DNA of 42,432 nt, taken from the NCBI GenBank assembly GCA_013203345.1, contig JABMQF010000022.1:1-42432 (forward strand). Reading direction: 5' to 3'. The notes beneath the pieces are model-generated. The model was given only the letters and a program-made list of their open reading frames with translations, searched no databases and was not told the origin of the DNA. The stretch is from Candidatus Woesearchaeota archaeon. GTDB lineage: Archaea > Nanobdellota > Nanobdellia > Woesearchaeales > UBA11576. Shown one piece after another: positions 18,388 to 27,883 of the stretch; positions within the stretch are counted from its first letter, which is position 1, and the number at the start of each line of letters is the position of its first letter. Made by a program: the position numbers and the translations under genes.

Positions 18388-18412
18388 TAACTATATATAA
18401 TATAGAAAGAGG
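18388..18412 (-). promoter_or_regulatory. TATA-box region of the HTH-array/GH15-like operon
   Basis: Reverse complement: ctttctatattatatatagttag followed by GAGGTGG SD and ATG. Confidence 0.5.
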
Positions 18413-18700
18413 TTCTTAATAAACTTTTCGGTTTTGTTGTCTCTTGGGAGTGGTAAAAGAGCTGTTTTGTGAGTGTTATGTGTTTCAAGGTCTGTATTGC
18501 TTGTTTTCCTATGTGTGTAGATGTTTTCTTTAGATTAGGGGTATTTATTGATTTATGCCTGTTTGAGCTTTTTCGTGGTTTCAGGGCTTTTTGCACTCTT
18601 CTATGCTCAGTAGGGTCTTATAATCTTTTAGAAGTTAGATTTTCCAGACTGGTAAGTTTCTTGTTTGGATTTGGTAGTTCATGTTCTATATACTATTCAA

Positions 18701-19024
18701 TCACCATGTGAGCCAGCCAGGTCCTGTTGGGATGTATGGTTTTTTGTTAGGTCTTTTGACTTTGCTTGTGGGTTCTTTATCGTATTCTCTGCTAGTATCC
18801 GGTGGTTTAACATGTGTGTTGGTATAGTACATGTCTATCAGACGCTCAAGACTGTTTCCCAGGAGGTTTGCTTCAGTGCCTGGGATGAATAGGTCATCAG
18901 GTCTGTCACCCAACAGTCTGCTGATGTATTTGTTGACCTGTTGGTGTGCTGTACGGTTCCATTCACCACGGAGTGCTGTCTGTTCTATTGAATCCAAGTA
19001 AGACTGGATATTTTTGTCTGACAT
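18701..19024 (-). CDS. Small hypothetical protein (107 aa) with GxWxxxxHQQ motif
   Basis: LDSIEQTALRGEWNRTAHQQVNKYI resembles the N-terminal part of ORF 18097-18369; upstream SD AGGGGGT and AT-rich TATA-like element. Confidence 0.6.
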   Translation of the reverse strand: MSDKNIQSYLDSIEQTALRGEWNRTAHQQVNKYISRLLGDRPDDLFIPGTEANLLGNSLERLIDMYYTNTHVKPPDTSREYDKEPTSKVKRPNKKPYIPTGPGWLTW

Positions 19025-19086
19025 GCCATGTACCCCCTAAATTATGTATATAGTTATGTCGGGAGAATTAATAAGTATTTTGGTTG

Positions 19087-19971
19087 TTATCCTTTGAAGA
19101 CCAATGATGCTGCGCCTATGACTCCTGCGTCATCGCCGAGTTTGGCCTTTATTACTTTTACATTGGATGCTGAGAATGGGATTGAGAATTTGGATATCTC
19201 TTTTTTGACCTTTGCAGGGGAAAGCACATTTGACACCCCTCCGCCAAGCACTATTCGGTCGGGATTGAGTATGCTGACTGTGTTGCCAAGCAGGATGCCC
19301 AGGTTGCGGTACTCCTCAGCAACAGCCTTCTTTGCAATCCTGCTCCTTGATGAGAATATGGCAGCAGGGCTTGAATCTTCTTTTTTTCCTCCTGCTTTTA
19401 CAAAATTTATTGAGATATTAGGACCTGAACAGATTGATTCGAAATCGTTTTTTCCAAGCACGAGCTGCTTTGCGTACATGTCATGCTGCATGTGGCCTAC
19501 CTCTCCTGCGCCACCTCCACATCCTGGGAATACTTTTCCATCCACGATTATGCCAGACCCTATACCCGTCCCTACAATCAGGCCGAGCATCACAGATGAT
19601 CCCTTGCCTGCTCCGAAGCAGTACTCGCCAAAAGCAAAACAGTTCGCGTCATTCCCTATGAATATGCGGGTCTTCAGTCTATCTTTCATGAACTTTTTCA
19701 GGTTGAAGCCGAGCAATGGGATATTTGGGCTGTTCACTATCCTGCCCTCCTTGTCGCTGAAGCCAGGAAAGCCTATACCAATGCCTGATATCTTTGTTCT
19801 TTTGTTTCTTTCCTTTAATTCCTTTATTATATCCAGGATGTTATTCAGGACATGGGCTCTTCCTTTTTTTGCTTCTGTAGGAATCCTTAGTCTGTCGATG
19901 ATTCTTCCTCTTTCGCTGACTAACGCACCTTCTATCTTGGTGCCGCCGATATCAAGACCTATTGCGTTCAA
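19087..19971 (-). CDS. ROK-family sugar kinase
   Basis: NAIGLDIGGTKIEGALV, GIGFPG, GTGIGSGIIVDGKVFPGCGGGAGEVGHM. TTG start at 19971 preceded by GGAGGT and overlapping the upstream stop. Confidence 0.9.
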   Translation of the reverse strand: MNAIGLDIGGTKIEGALVSERGRIIDRLRIPTEAKKGRAHVLNNILDIIKELKERNKRTKISGIGIGFPGFSDKEGRIVNSPNIPLLGFNLKKFMKDRLKTRIFIGNDANCFAFGEYCFGAGKGSSVMLGLIVGTGIGSGIIVDGKVFPGCGGGAGEVGHMQHDMYAKQLVLGKNDFESICSGPNISINFVKAGGKKEDSSPAAIFSSRSRIAKKAVAEEYRNLGILLGNTVSILNPDRIVLGGGVSNVLSPAKVKKEISKFSIPFSASNVKVIKAKLGDDAGVIGAASLVFKG

Positions 19972-21779
19972 CGGTAAACCTCCATTATTAATTCTATGAA
20001 AGTTGTGGCAGACCATGCTTGTGCAAGACAACCTTTAGAACAAAGATGCGATGCAGAACTTATTTCGGCATTATGGCCTGCTACGCCGTGCCATAATATC
20101 TCTTCACAACCTGTTTTGATAATCTTCTTAACATATTCACTGAAGAATTCAGCGTCTGTTTTGAGAAGACATATTGCGGCTATGTGGTTTATCCAGAACC
20201 AGGAATCACCTCTATGATAACTTCTATCATCAATACCTGAATAGTCTTTGATAAATAAGTGGTGATTCACGTCAATAGACGATAATCCGCCCCATTCAAG
20301 CCAAAGTCTGTCAAGCGCTTTCTCGAAACAAACTTTCCATTCAGCTGTTGAAAGTATATCGGGGTATACATAATTTGCTATAAAAATATTCGGGCGGATA
20401 GTTGAATCTCCTTTTCCATCTGCCAGCATATTATTCTCCCAGAAATTTTCACGAACAATATTTTTCATAGCGGTTTCTTTTTCCCTGAATTTTTTTTCTC
20501 CATTAAGATTGTACATAAGCCTAAGCATATTTAAGTGCAAAGCCTGAATCTCTATGCGAGTGCCATCGCGAGGATCATGTCCTCCTGGATTAGTATCCAT
20601 CCAGGTCTCATTATCTCTATTAGTGATGAGGCCATCAGACATGTAGCTTTTTTCAATTCTGTCAATCGAATCAGCCAATTTCGAAGTGATTTTTTTAATT
20701 TCATCTTTTGAGATGTAATCATGCAGTTCACCTGCTGATCGCAGTTTGTCAATAAGATCACTGACGCGCTTCCATAGCCAACCAACACCATCTGCAGAAC
20801 CTAGATGTGGTGATGGAATGTGATTTGGAAGTCGACCATCCTCGCCGATATTATCCAAATGCTTTGTAATAATATCTTTAACAGTGCTGAAATCACCCAT
20901 TTTTATCAGAGCTCCAAGACAGATGTTCTCATCACGTGACCATAACTGAAAGAACCAAGGATACCCTGCATAGATTCTTGTCGCACCATCATGAAATGTC
21001 CGCATCTGCGAAATAGATTCCTGAGCACAGATGAAAGCAGCTTCAACATCTTGATTTATTGAAGCACCTATGTGTTTAATTTCCATTGTTTCTTTTTTGT
21101 CACTGAGCTTTCCAATCTCTGCTACAGCTTTCTCTCTGGTCATACCTATTCCAAACATCAGATTTTTTGCAGTTATTTTGAATGGTCTGTAAACATACCT
21201 GTGTGCTGGAAAATCTTTTCTTTCATGATCATAAGTATAATCGCTCTCAATCCATTCATCCCTAAATTCATAATCGGTCATATCTTTTGCATGAATCGCG
21301 ACGAATATTGAGAACTCTTTTTCTCTATGTGATGCATCTTCTCTTTCATCAGTCAGCTTTTTGAACTCAATAATAATTCCATCTCCAGATATAGATACAT
21401 CGTAAATACGTCCGAATACCCTCAAATCATTAACTTTCCGGCAGTCAAAGTTGACAATTATTTTCCCAGGTTCATCAAGCTTGTATACAAACCCATTAAC
21501 GCCATCAACACATAAGAATTGTTCATTATTTTTTTTGTTAATTAACTTGAAATTACCTATTGATTTTTCTACACCTGAAACTTCGTTCCCTTCCAGAAAA
21601 ACATTTTCAATAATCTTGTATAATTGAAGATCATGATTGATGAAAAATCCGTTGAACTTTGATATGACTGGACTTGATACGAATAAAAAACCACCAATCC
21701 TATTTGAAAGAATGCCTGATATATTGTTATTTACTTTCCTGTTGATTTCAACTTTGGGTAATATGTACTTGACATTCAT
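19968..21779 (-). CDS. Amylo-alpha-1,6-glucosidase / glycogen-debranching-type glycoside hydrolase
   Basis: GYPWFFQLWSRDENICLGALI, GRLPNHIP, ETWMDTNPGGHDPRDGTRIEIQALHLNML, YHRGDSWFWINH. Confidence 0.85.
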   Translation of the reverse strand: MNVKYILPKVEINRKVNNNISGILSNRIGGFLFVSSPVISKFNGFFINHDLQLYKIIENVFLEGNEVSGVEKSIGNFKLINKKNNEQFLCVDGVNGFVYKLDEPGKIIVNFDCRKVNDLRVFGRIYDVSISGDGIIIEFKKLTDEREDASHREKEFSIFVAIHAKDMTDYEFRDEWIESDYTYDHERKDFPAHRYVYRPFKITAKNLMFGIGMTREKAVAEIGKLSDKKETMEIKHIGASINQDVEAAFICAQESISQMRTFHDGATRIYAGYPWFFQLWSRDENICLGALIKMGDFSTVKDIITKHLDNIGEDGRLPNHIPSPHLGSADGVGWLWKRVSDLIDKLRSAGELHDYISKDEIKKITSKLADSIDRIEKSYMSDGLITNRDNETWMDTNPGGHDPRDGTRIEIQALHLNMLRLMYNLNGEKKFREKETAMKNIVRENFWENNMLADGKGDSTIRPNIFIANYVYPDILSTAEWKVCFEKALDRLWLEWGGLSSIDVNHHLFIKDYSGIDDRSYHRGDSWFWINHIAAICLLKTDAEFFSEYVKKIIKTGCEEILWHGVAGHNAEISSASHLCSKGCLAQAWSATTFIELIMEVYR

Positions 21780-23125
21780 CCACGTATCACCTTGAGTATA
21801 TTATCGCGCATCTCCTCCATCTTGTCTTTTGTCTTTGCTTCCAGGTTAAGCCGGATTAATGACTCTGTATTTGAAAGGCGGACATTGAACCACCAATCAT
21901 CGAACTCGACCCTTATACCGTCGAGATGGGAGATAGAATTTGCTTCCTGCTCGAATTTTTCCAGCAATTCTTTCATTTTACCTTCTTTATCATCTACTTC
22001 TGAATTAATCTCACCACTAAGGAAATATCTTTTAAGAGGAGATATCATTTCTGACAGTTTTTTCCCTTCCCTCCTAAGCATGTTGATGACAATTATTGTG
22101 GAAATTATTGAACTTTCAGAAACATAGGACTCCTTATAGTAGAAGTGTCCTGAAAGTTCTCCTGCAAAAAGAGCGTCTTCATCCCTCATCTGTTTTTTTA
22201 TGAATGCATGACCGACGCGGCACATACTTGTTTTGCCTCCATGCTCCTCGATAATTTCTTTAACAGATCGGCTGGACCTTATGTCATAAAGCACTTTCGC
22301 ACCAGGATGAGTTATCAGTAGTTCTTTGGCGATGAGTGCTCCCATGATGTCTGCGCTTATGTATTCTCCTTTCTCGTCGATGAAAACACATCTGTCGCAA
22401 TCACCATCAATCGCGACACCGAAATCAGCATTGCTGCTGACCACTGCTTTCTGGAGGTCGCGCACATTCTCGAGCTTGACAGGATTTGCTTCGTGATTTG
22501 GGAAAGTCATATCTATTTCAAAGAAGAGAGGAATAATATCTACATTGACATTGTTCATCACTTTTGGGAATGTGAACCCGCCCATACCATTACCTGTGTC
22601 TACTGCGATTTTCAGCCGCTTTTCCTCGAGACTCTTGTCCAGGAATTGCAGGTTATGCTGTATGAAATAATCCATTATGTCTTTCTTCTTCACATCACCT
22701 AGTGAAACAGGTTCGGGAAAATCTCCCTTGACTACAATATCTCTTATATCTGCAAGTCCTGAATCTATACCTATGGGTACAGTTCCATCTTTGCATAACT
22801 TGAACCCATTGTACTTCGCAGGGTTATGAGATGCAGTGACCATTATGCCTGCCTCATGCGTGGCAGTACCAAAATAGAATAATGGTGTACTACAGTGACC
22901 TATATCTATGACATTTGCACCTTGATCAGTGATTCCACTTGCAAGAGACTCGAAGATTTTTGGCGAACTCTCTCTCATATCCGAACCAACCAATACTTCG
23001 TTGCAACCCAGAAATATAACAACAGCTCTTCCAACTCTATATGCTGTCTCTTCGTCAAGCTCATCAGGCCATATGCCTCTTATATCATAAGCACGGAAAA
23101 TACTTTTTTCAACCATATCAATCAC
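21776..23125 (-). CDS. Phosphomannomutase/phosphoglucomutase
   Basis: FRAYDIRGIWPDELD, TASHNPAKYNGFKL, AIDGDCDRCVFIDEKGEYI, GELSGHFYYKE. Confidence 0.94.
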   Translation of the reverse strand: MIDMVEKSIFRAYDIRGIWPDELDEETAYRVGRAVVIFLGCNEVLVGSDMRESSPKIFESLASGITDQGANVIDIGHCSTPLFYFGTATHEAGIMVTASHNPAKYNGFKLCKDGTVPIGIDSGLADIRDIVVKGDFPEPVSLGDVKKKDIMDYFIQHNLQFLDKSLEEKRLKIAVDTGNGMGGFTFPKVMNNVNVDIIPLFFEIDMTFPNHEANPVKLENVRDLQKAVVSSNADFGVAIDGDCDRCVFIDEKGEYISADIMGALIAKELLITHPGAKVLYDIRSSRSVKEIIEEHGGKTSMCRVGHAFIKKQMRDEDALFAGELSGHFYYKESYVSESSIISTIIVINMLRREGKKLSEMISPLKRYFLSGEINSEVDDKEGKMKELLEKFEQEANSISHLDGIRVEFDDWWFNVRLSNTESLIRLNLEAKTKDKMEEMRDNILKVIRG

Positions 23126-23129
23126 TCTT

Positions 23130-24092
23130 TTATTCTCCTCTATAGAATTTTGCAGCGTCTTCTGGACTTACTGTGTTGATTGTCACGCCTGACTCAAGTT
23201 CGAATCCTGCCCACGTCGCAATCCTGGGAAGAATTTCTATGTGGAAGTGTAAGTCATCTCCTTTTGGAGCATAATACAATGCCATGTTGAAGTTTGCGTT
23301 CAGCTCTTTTAGTTTTCTTAGAACTCTTTTCATCGCAGAAGCGAGATTGGATATATCATCATCAGATAAGTCTATTAATTTATTATAATGATTCTTAGGG
23401 AATATCCAAACCTCAAAGTTGAATCTTGACGCGTAAGGTGTGAAAGTTATTGTTGTGTCATCCTCGTGCACGCGTCTTTCGCCGTCACTTTCTGATTTGA
23501 TTATATCACAGTAAGGACATGAATCAAACTTTTTCACAGCTTCAACCTTATCTTGCACTTCTTTTGGGATTATGTTCAGAGATATTATCTGGCTGTGGGA
23601 ATGTATTATTGAGGTGCCTGCTTTTCTACCTTCATTCTTGAATACACAAACATATTTTGTATCTTTCTCATTTATGAGCTCATCAATTCTTCTTGCGTAA
23701 ACTTTCAGAAGATCGGTCAACTCATCCTCGTTTAGGTCAAATAATTGTCTGTTATGATCATTAGTCTCTACAATCACTTCGTGTTTACCGTAAGCATCCG
23801 AATATGTGAAAAAATTATTATCTGTCTTTATAGTTGGGTCTCCTTTCTTATCTACTGCTGCAAACTTGTTTGCGAACCAACGCATCTTCCATTTGCTATC
23901 ACCATCATTTATTCTTCCGAGTTCAGGAGGAGTCATGGATTCATTACCCGGACAGAAGAAACACTTTTCTTTACCAGGATCATTTGAATAGATGTCTTCA
24001 TCATTTTTGAATTGCTCAGGTCTCTTACCTCTTCCTGTGGCTATTATGACCCATCTGTCCAGAATGTAATCTTTTCTTAATTCCATAATCAC
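23130..24092 (-). CDS. galT: GalT-type hexose-1-phosphate nucleotidylyltransferase
   Basis: LRKDYILDRWVIIATGRGKRPEQF, CFFCPGNE, IIHSHSQIISL (HxH), HFHIEILPR. Confidence 0.9.
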   Translation of the reverse strand: MIMELRKDYILDRWVIIATGRGKRPEQFKNDEDIYSNDPGKEKCFFCPGNESMTPPELGRINDGDSKWKMRWFANKFAAVDKKGDPTIKTDNNFFTYSDAYGKHEVIVETNDHNRQLFDLNEDELTDLLKVYARRIDELINEKDTKYVCVFKNEGRKAGTSIIHSHSQIISLNIIPKEVQDKVEAVKKFDSCPYCDIIKSESDGERRVHEDDTTITFTPYASRFNFEVWIFPKNHYNKLIDLSDDDISNLASAMKRVLRKLKELNANFNMALYYAPKGDDLHFHIEILPRIATWAGFELESGVTINTVSPEDAAKFYRGE

Positions 24093-24104
24093 ACCTTTTT
24101 TTTA

Positions 24105-25931
24105 TTAATTGTTTCCAAATGCTTTCTCAACTGCTTTGTTATGCGCATCTATGTAATTAGTTATGAGAACATCCCATCCTGCAAGCGTAGCTAGCCGTCG
24201 AGCCTCCAGCTTGTTCTCTATTCTTTTAGATTTTGGAAGCATCATGTAATAAAAAAGCACATTATACAGGTCATCAATGACTGTATCATCAGATTTGTCC
24301 ATTCTTTTTAGTACAAAAATACCTTTTGTATCTTTGTTCTCCTGTTTCATAAGATACTTGCCGAAACCGGCCATATCTGAAGTTATTGAAGGAACGCCGA
24401 AAGCACCTGCTTCAAGTGGTGTGTAACCCCAAGGTTCATAGAAAGAAGGAAAAACTCCCATGTGCGATCCCTGAATAGCCTCGTAATAGTTCAGGTCAAG
24501 AAGTCCGTCAGCTCCGCTTAGGTAGATGGGGTAGAATATTACTTTCACACGATCATCCTTGCTGTTTGCTAGACCTGATTCATTCAACAACCTGATTATC
24601 TGATCATTATTGTAATCAAGATCGTGAGTGCATATAGGAGGAGCGGATGTATCTTGTTTTAGTCTCAGAACTTTCTTACGGATTTCGTCATCCATACTTT
24701 TTTCGAAAAGAGAGTTTTTATTTATTTCCTTTTCTGCGACAACCTTTTTTAGTATGCGAAGCATTATTCTTTCTTTGTTGTCTTTTAGACTGTCTTCAAC
24801 ATCTTTGAATAATGTGCGGTTTTCCACAATTTCATGTTTGATGCCTCTGACACCTGCAGGAACCCAGAAGAAAGCAACAATGTTCTTATTTGAGTTCTCT
24901 TCTTTAAGTGTCCTGTTGAGCCTGCTCAATGCTTTTATGAAGACATCGATGCCCTTGTCCTTGACTTCGTATCTTGACGCGATGAAGCAGATGAGAGTGT
25001 TATCAAGGTCAATCTCATAATAGGGTGAGAAATACTGGAGCAGGAAATGGAATATCTTGTCCCTGAATTTTGCGTGTTTTAATGAATTTTCTTCTGTTGT
25101 CGGAAATTGATCCATGTCAAGTCCATTTGGTACAAGACTATCAGGACTTTTTCCCAGTATGTGCGTTGCTTCAATACCTGTTATTTCTGAAACTGTTGAG
25201 AACACATCTGCGTTATGAGCGCTTGCTTTTTCCATCTGGTGTTTTGAATAAACATTCTGCGAGTAAGACTCTTTGTCAAAATCCATCTTGTCAAGCAGAC
25301 ATTTACCTTCATCATCTTTACAATAAAGATCTGTTCCAATATTTGAAAGACTCCTGCCGACGACGGTGGCGTGAGTCACAAACATTGTGCCTACTTTACA
25401 CCTTCTTGATTTGAGATAAAGAATACCTGCACCTGCAAGCCATTCGTGGAACATGGCCACAGTCTTTTTTCCTTCCATTCTTGCAGATAGACGTTCAATA
25501 ATCATTCCTGCAGTCCATGCCCAAACAGCAGGTTCATCAAATTCATAAGGTGATTTTAAAGAATCTATCTTGAACATGTCCCATAAAACTGTCTTTATCT
25601 CATCTTTCCTTGATAGAAACGGCTTGAAATCAAGAAGTATCGTTTGAGGTTTTCCTTCTGTCAGCCATGTACCGTAGTGCACAACAATGCCCATATTTTC
25701 CAGTTCGTCACAGACAGGCCGGAAATCATCAGGTACTACTGTCTCTTCAAACTCTCCCTTGACTTTATCATGGAAGTATGGACCTATCAAACAGTATTGG
25801 TCTCCATAGTGCTTGATTGTCTGCGGTATCTTACTCTTTATTACTGTGTTTATCCCGCCAACCTTATTGCATACTTCCCAAGATACTTCAAATAGGAAAT
25901 CCGCGTTCCGTTCACCTTTTTTTTCAGACAA
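24105..25931 (-). CDS. Glycogen synthase, eukaryotic-like GT3 type
   Basis: LFEVSWEVCNKVGGINTVIKSKIPQ, HEWLAGAGILYLK, FPSFYEPWGYTPLEAGAFGVPSITSD. TTG start with GGTG SD. Confidence 0.87.
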   Translation of the reverse strand: MSEKKGERNADFLFEVSWEVCNKVGGINTVIKSKIPQTIKHYGDQYCLIGPYFHDKVKGEFEETVVPDDFRPVCDELENMGIVVHYGTWLTEGKPQTILLDFKPFLSRKDEIKTVLWDMFKIDSLKSPYEFDEPAVWAWTAGMIIERLSARMEGKKTVAMFHEWLAGAGILYLKSRRCKVGTMFVTHATVVGRSLSNIGTDLYCKDDEGKCLLDKMDFDKESYSQNVYSKHQMEKASAHNADVFSTVSEITGIEATHILGKSPDSLVPNGLDMDQFPTTEENSLKHAKFRDKIFHFLLQYFSPYYEIDLDNTLICFIASRYEVKDKGIDVFIKALSRLNRTLKEENSNKNIVAFFWVPAGVRGIKHEIVENRTLFKDVEDSLKDNKERIMLRILKKVVAEKEINKNSLFEKSMDDEIRKKVLRLKQDTSAPPICTHDLDYNNDQIIRLLNESGLANSKDDRVKVIFYPIYLSGADGLLDLNYYEAIQGSHMGVFPSFYEPWGYTPLEAGAFGVPSITSDMAGFGKYLMKQENKDTKGIFVLKRMDKSDDTVIDDLYNVLFYYMMLPKSKRIENKLEARRLATLAGWDVLITNYIDAHNKAVEKAFGNN

Positions 25932-25951
25932 ATTTGCACCGTTTTATGCGC

Positions 25952-26054
25952 AAAAATTTCACCTTAAATTTTTAAGAGGGGTTTAACACCCCACCATTCA
26001 TGGTGAAATTTTTGGCATGATCAAAGCCATTTGGCTTTGGCATTCGAGACGAAT
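25952..26054. repeat. Multi-hairpin intergenic element upstream of the glycogen synthase gene
   Basis: 12-bp perfect outer stem aaaaatttcacc/ggtgaaattttt enclosing ggggt-ttaac-acccc; flanked by caaagcc-attt-ggctttg and attcg-aga-cgaat. Confidence 0.8.
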
Positions 26055-26056
26055 TT

Positions 26057-26830
26057 TTATGATATACCAAATACTTTTTTAACTCTTGAAAGACTTTTAC
26101 GTATAGGTGGTTTTTCACCTGTTATCTTACCTGCAAGTTCAATGTATGCAAGAGACGCTTTGTTTCTTGCAGAGTATAGGACTGCAGGTTTTGTGCTTGA
26201 AAGAGCTTCAAGCACTTTCACGTTGTCCCTGATTACAGAAAGGACAGGAACACCTGTAGCGTTTTCGATGTCATTAACAGACAGCTCAAATTTCTTGTTA
26301 CGCACCTTGTTCAGAACAAGTCCTGCTATGGGTGTTTTTTTCTCTTTTGCTGTCTTGACAGCTTGCATAGTGCAGCTCAACGTGGGATAGTCTGGTCCAG
26401 TAACCACGAGAAGCTCGTCAGAGGCTATCATAGTAGAAAGCATCTCATCATTGAGATTCGGTGATGAGTCGATGACTATGAAATCATATAATTCTTTTAC
26501 CTGGGACAGGCGATTATGCAGCTTGTAAGGATTGATGGATTTTTTCTGTTCTTTTGTTGGTGCCAGAGAACTGGTCAACAAGTCAAATCCATGTTCTGTT
26601 TTCTGTATTGCCTGGCTTATATTGGTGTTGTCATATAACACATCATGGAGAGAGTGCTTTGCATCCACGACACCGAGGTGTAGACCTAAATTAGGTGCTG
26701 TTACATTTCCATCTACAAGAAGCACTTTCTTCTTGAATTTATTGGCAAGTGCTGCCCCTAGGTTTGATACAAGTGTTGTTTTGCCAACGCCACCTTTGAT
26801 ACTGATTACCCCGATAGTCTTGCCTTTCAT
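26057..26830 (-). CDS. minD: MinD/ParA-family ATPase
   Basis: Deviant Walker A KGGVGKTT, VLLVDGNVTAPNLGLHLG, IVIDSSPNLNDE; basic amphipathic C-terminus RKSLSRVKKVFGIS. Confidence 0.92.
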   Translation of the reverse strand: MKGKTIGVISIKGGVGKTTLVSNLGAALANKFKKKVLLVDGNVTAPNLGLHLGVVDAKHSLHDVLYDNTNISQAIQKTEHGFDLLTSSLAPTKEQKKSINPYKLHNRLSQVKELYDFIVIDSSPNLNDEMLSTMIASDELLVVTGPDYPTLSCTMQAVKTAKEKKTPIAGLVLNKVRNKKFELSVNDIENATGVPVLSVIRDNVKVLEALSSTKPAVLYSARNKASLAYIELAGKITGEKPPIRKSLSRVKKVFGIS

Positions 26831-27870
26831 TTGTACACCTTCTTAAGCTGAGATAAAATCTCCTCCTTTTTATTGGAGGTGGAATTTACTGATGGTTCAT
26901 TTGTACTGGGTGCGGATTCTGTTGTTCCTTCTTCTGCAGAGAATATCTTCTTCATATCATTCGCGAATACCTTCATGGTCGAGCCGGAAAAAATTGATTT
27001 GACTTCACTAACCATCTCTCCTGTGAATCCTTTTGATTCTGCAATTTGAATCAGTTCATCACATTCATTAGAGTTGCATTCTTTGGCAGGGAGCACTATT
27101 GGTTCAGGTTCTGCAGGTTCGGGTTTATATTCTGTATTGTAAACTGATCTTTCTGGTGGAGGTATCTTTCCTTTCATTATGTCCTCAACCATTTTTGCGT
27201 GAGGCTCTTTTTCTCCTGGAACTGGTTTGGGTCTGGCTTTGATAGTTCTTTCTTTTTCATCTATACTGCTTGATTTTGGAAAATTGCCTTTGGCAGCTTC
27301 AGATAGTATTTTTTCAAGCCTTTCTGCTGCAGTCTCTCCTGGTGCTATGCACTGTTTTGGATGAACTGGTTTTAGGACTGTTTCGTTTTTCTCTTTTTTT
27401 ATTGATGGAAGGCATAATGTTGTCCTTAGTCTTTGTTCTGCTTCTAATCTTTTTTTCATTTTTTCTGTAGGTGTAGATTCAGGTTTATTTGCTGTTTCTG
27501 CTTTTTCTACCAGTGCAGGTAATAATGATTTTTCTTTTGGAACAGGTATTTGAATAATCCTACTTTGTTGTTTTTCCTGATCTTTCTGGATCTCATACAT
27601 ACGTTTTCCAACTGCACGAGTACAGTCATCCTTACACTTTGCAGTGAACAGTTCGTTTGCAAGTCTGTAATCTTTATGAACATCCTTCACCCAATTCCCA
27701 AAGTCATGTTTATCCTTTTTGACATGATGGGAGAATGCTTCTTCGTCAAGTGACTTAAGCGTAGAGTAGAGTTCTGCAAGGCTGCTGATTGATTTTCCGT
27801 CATTCAGCTTGAAAGCCTTTTCATTGGGTACGTCTGCCATCACGTCCCTTTCCGTAATATAACTGTTCAT
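26827..27870 (-). CDS. Protein with N-terminal FKLNDGKSISSLAEL...HDFGNWVKDV domain, low-complexity Pro/Glu/Lys middle and C-terminal helix
   Basis: 4-nt overlap with minD; N-terminal domain shared with ORF 27884-28255 (possibly DUF5752-like, not verified). Confidence 0.7.
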   Translation of the reverse strand: MNSYITERDVMADVPNEKAFKLNDGKSISSLAELYSTLKSLDEEAFSHHVKKDKHDFGNWVKDVHKDYRLANELFTAKCKDDCTRAVGKRMYEIQKDQEKQQSRIIQIPVPKEKSLLPALVEKAETANKPESTPTEKMKKRLEAEQRLRTTLCLPSIKKEKNETVLKPVHPKQCIAPGETAAERLEKILSEAAKGNFPKSSSIDEKERTIKARPKPVPGEKEPHAKMVEDIMKGKIPPPERSVYNTEYKPEPAEPEPIVLPAKECNSNECDELIQIAESKGFTGEMVSEVKSIFSGSTMKVFANDMKKIFSAEEGTTESAPSTNEPSVNSTSNKKEEILSQLKKVYK

Positions 27871-27883
27871 TCATAACACCTCA

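Noticed and set aside
19028-19999. Plus-strand 323-aa ORF
   Set aside because: Fully antisense to the well-supported ROK kinase; Pro/Ser/Phe-rich shadow frame.
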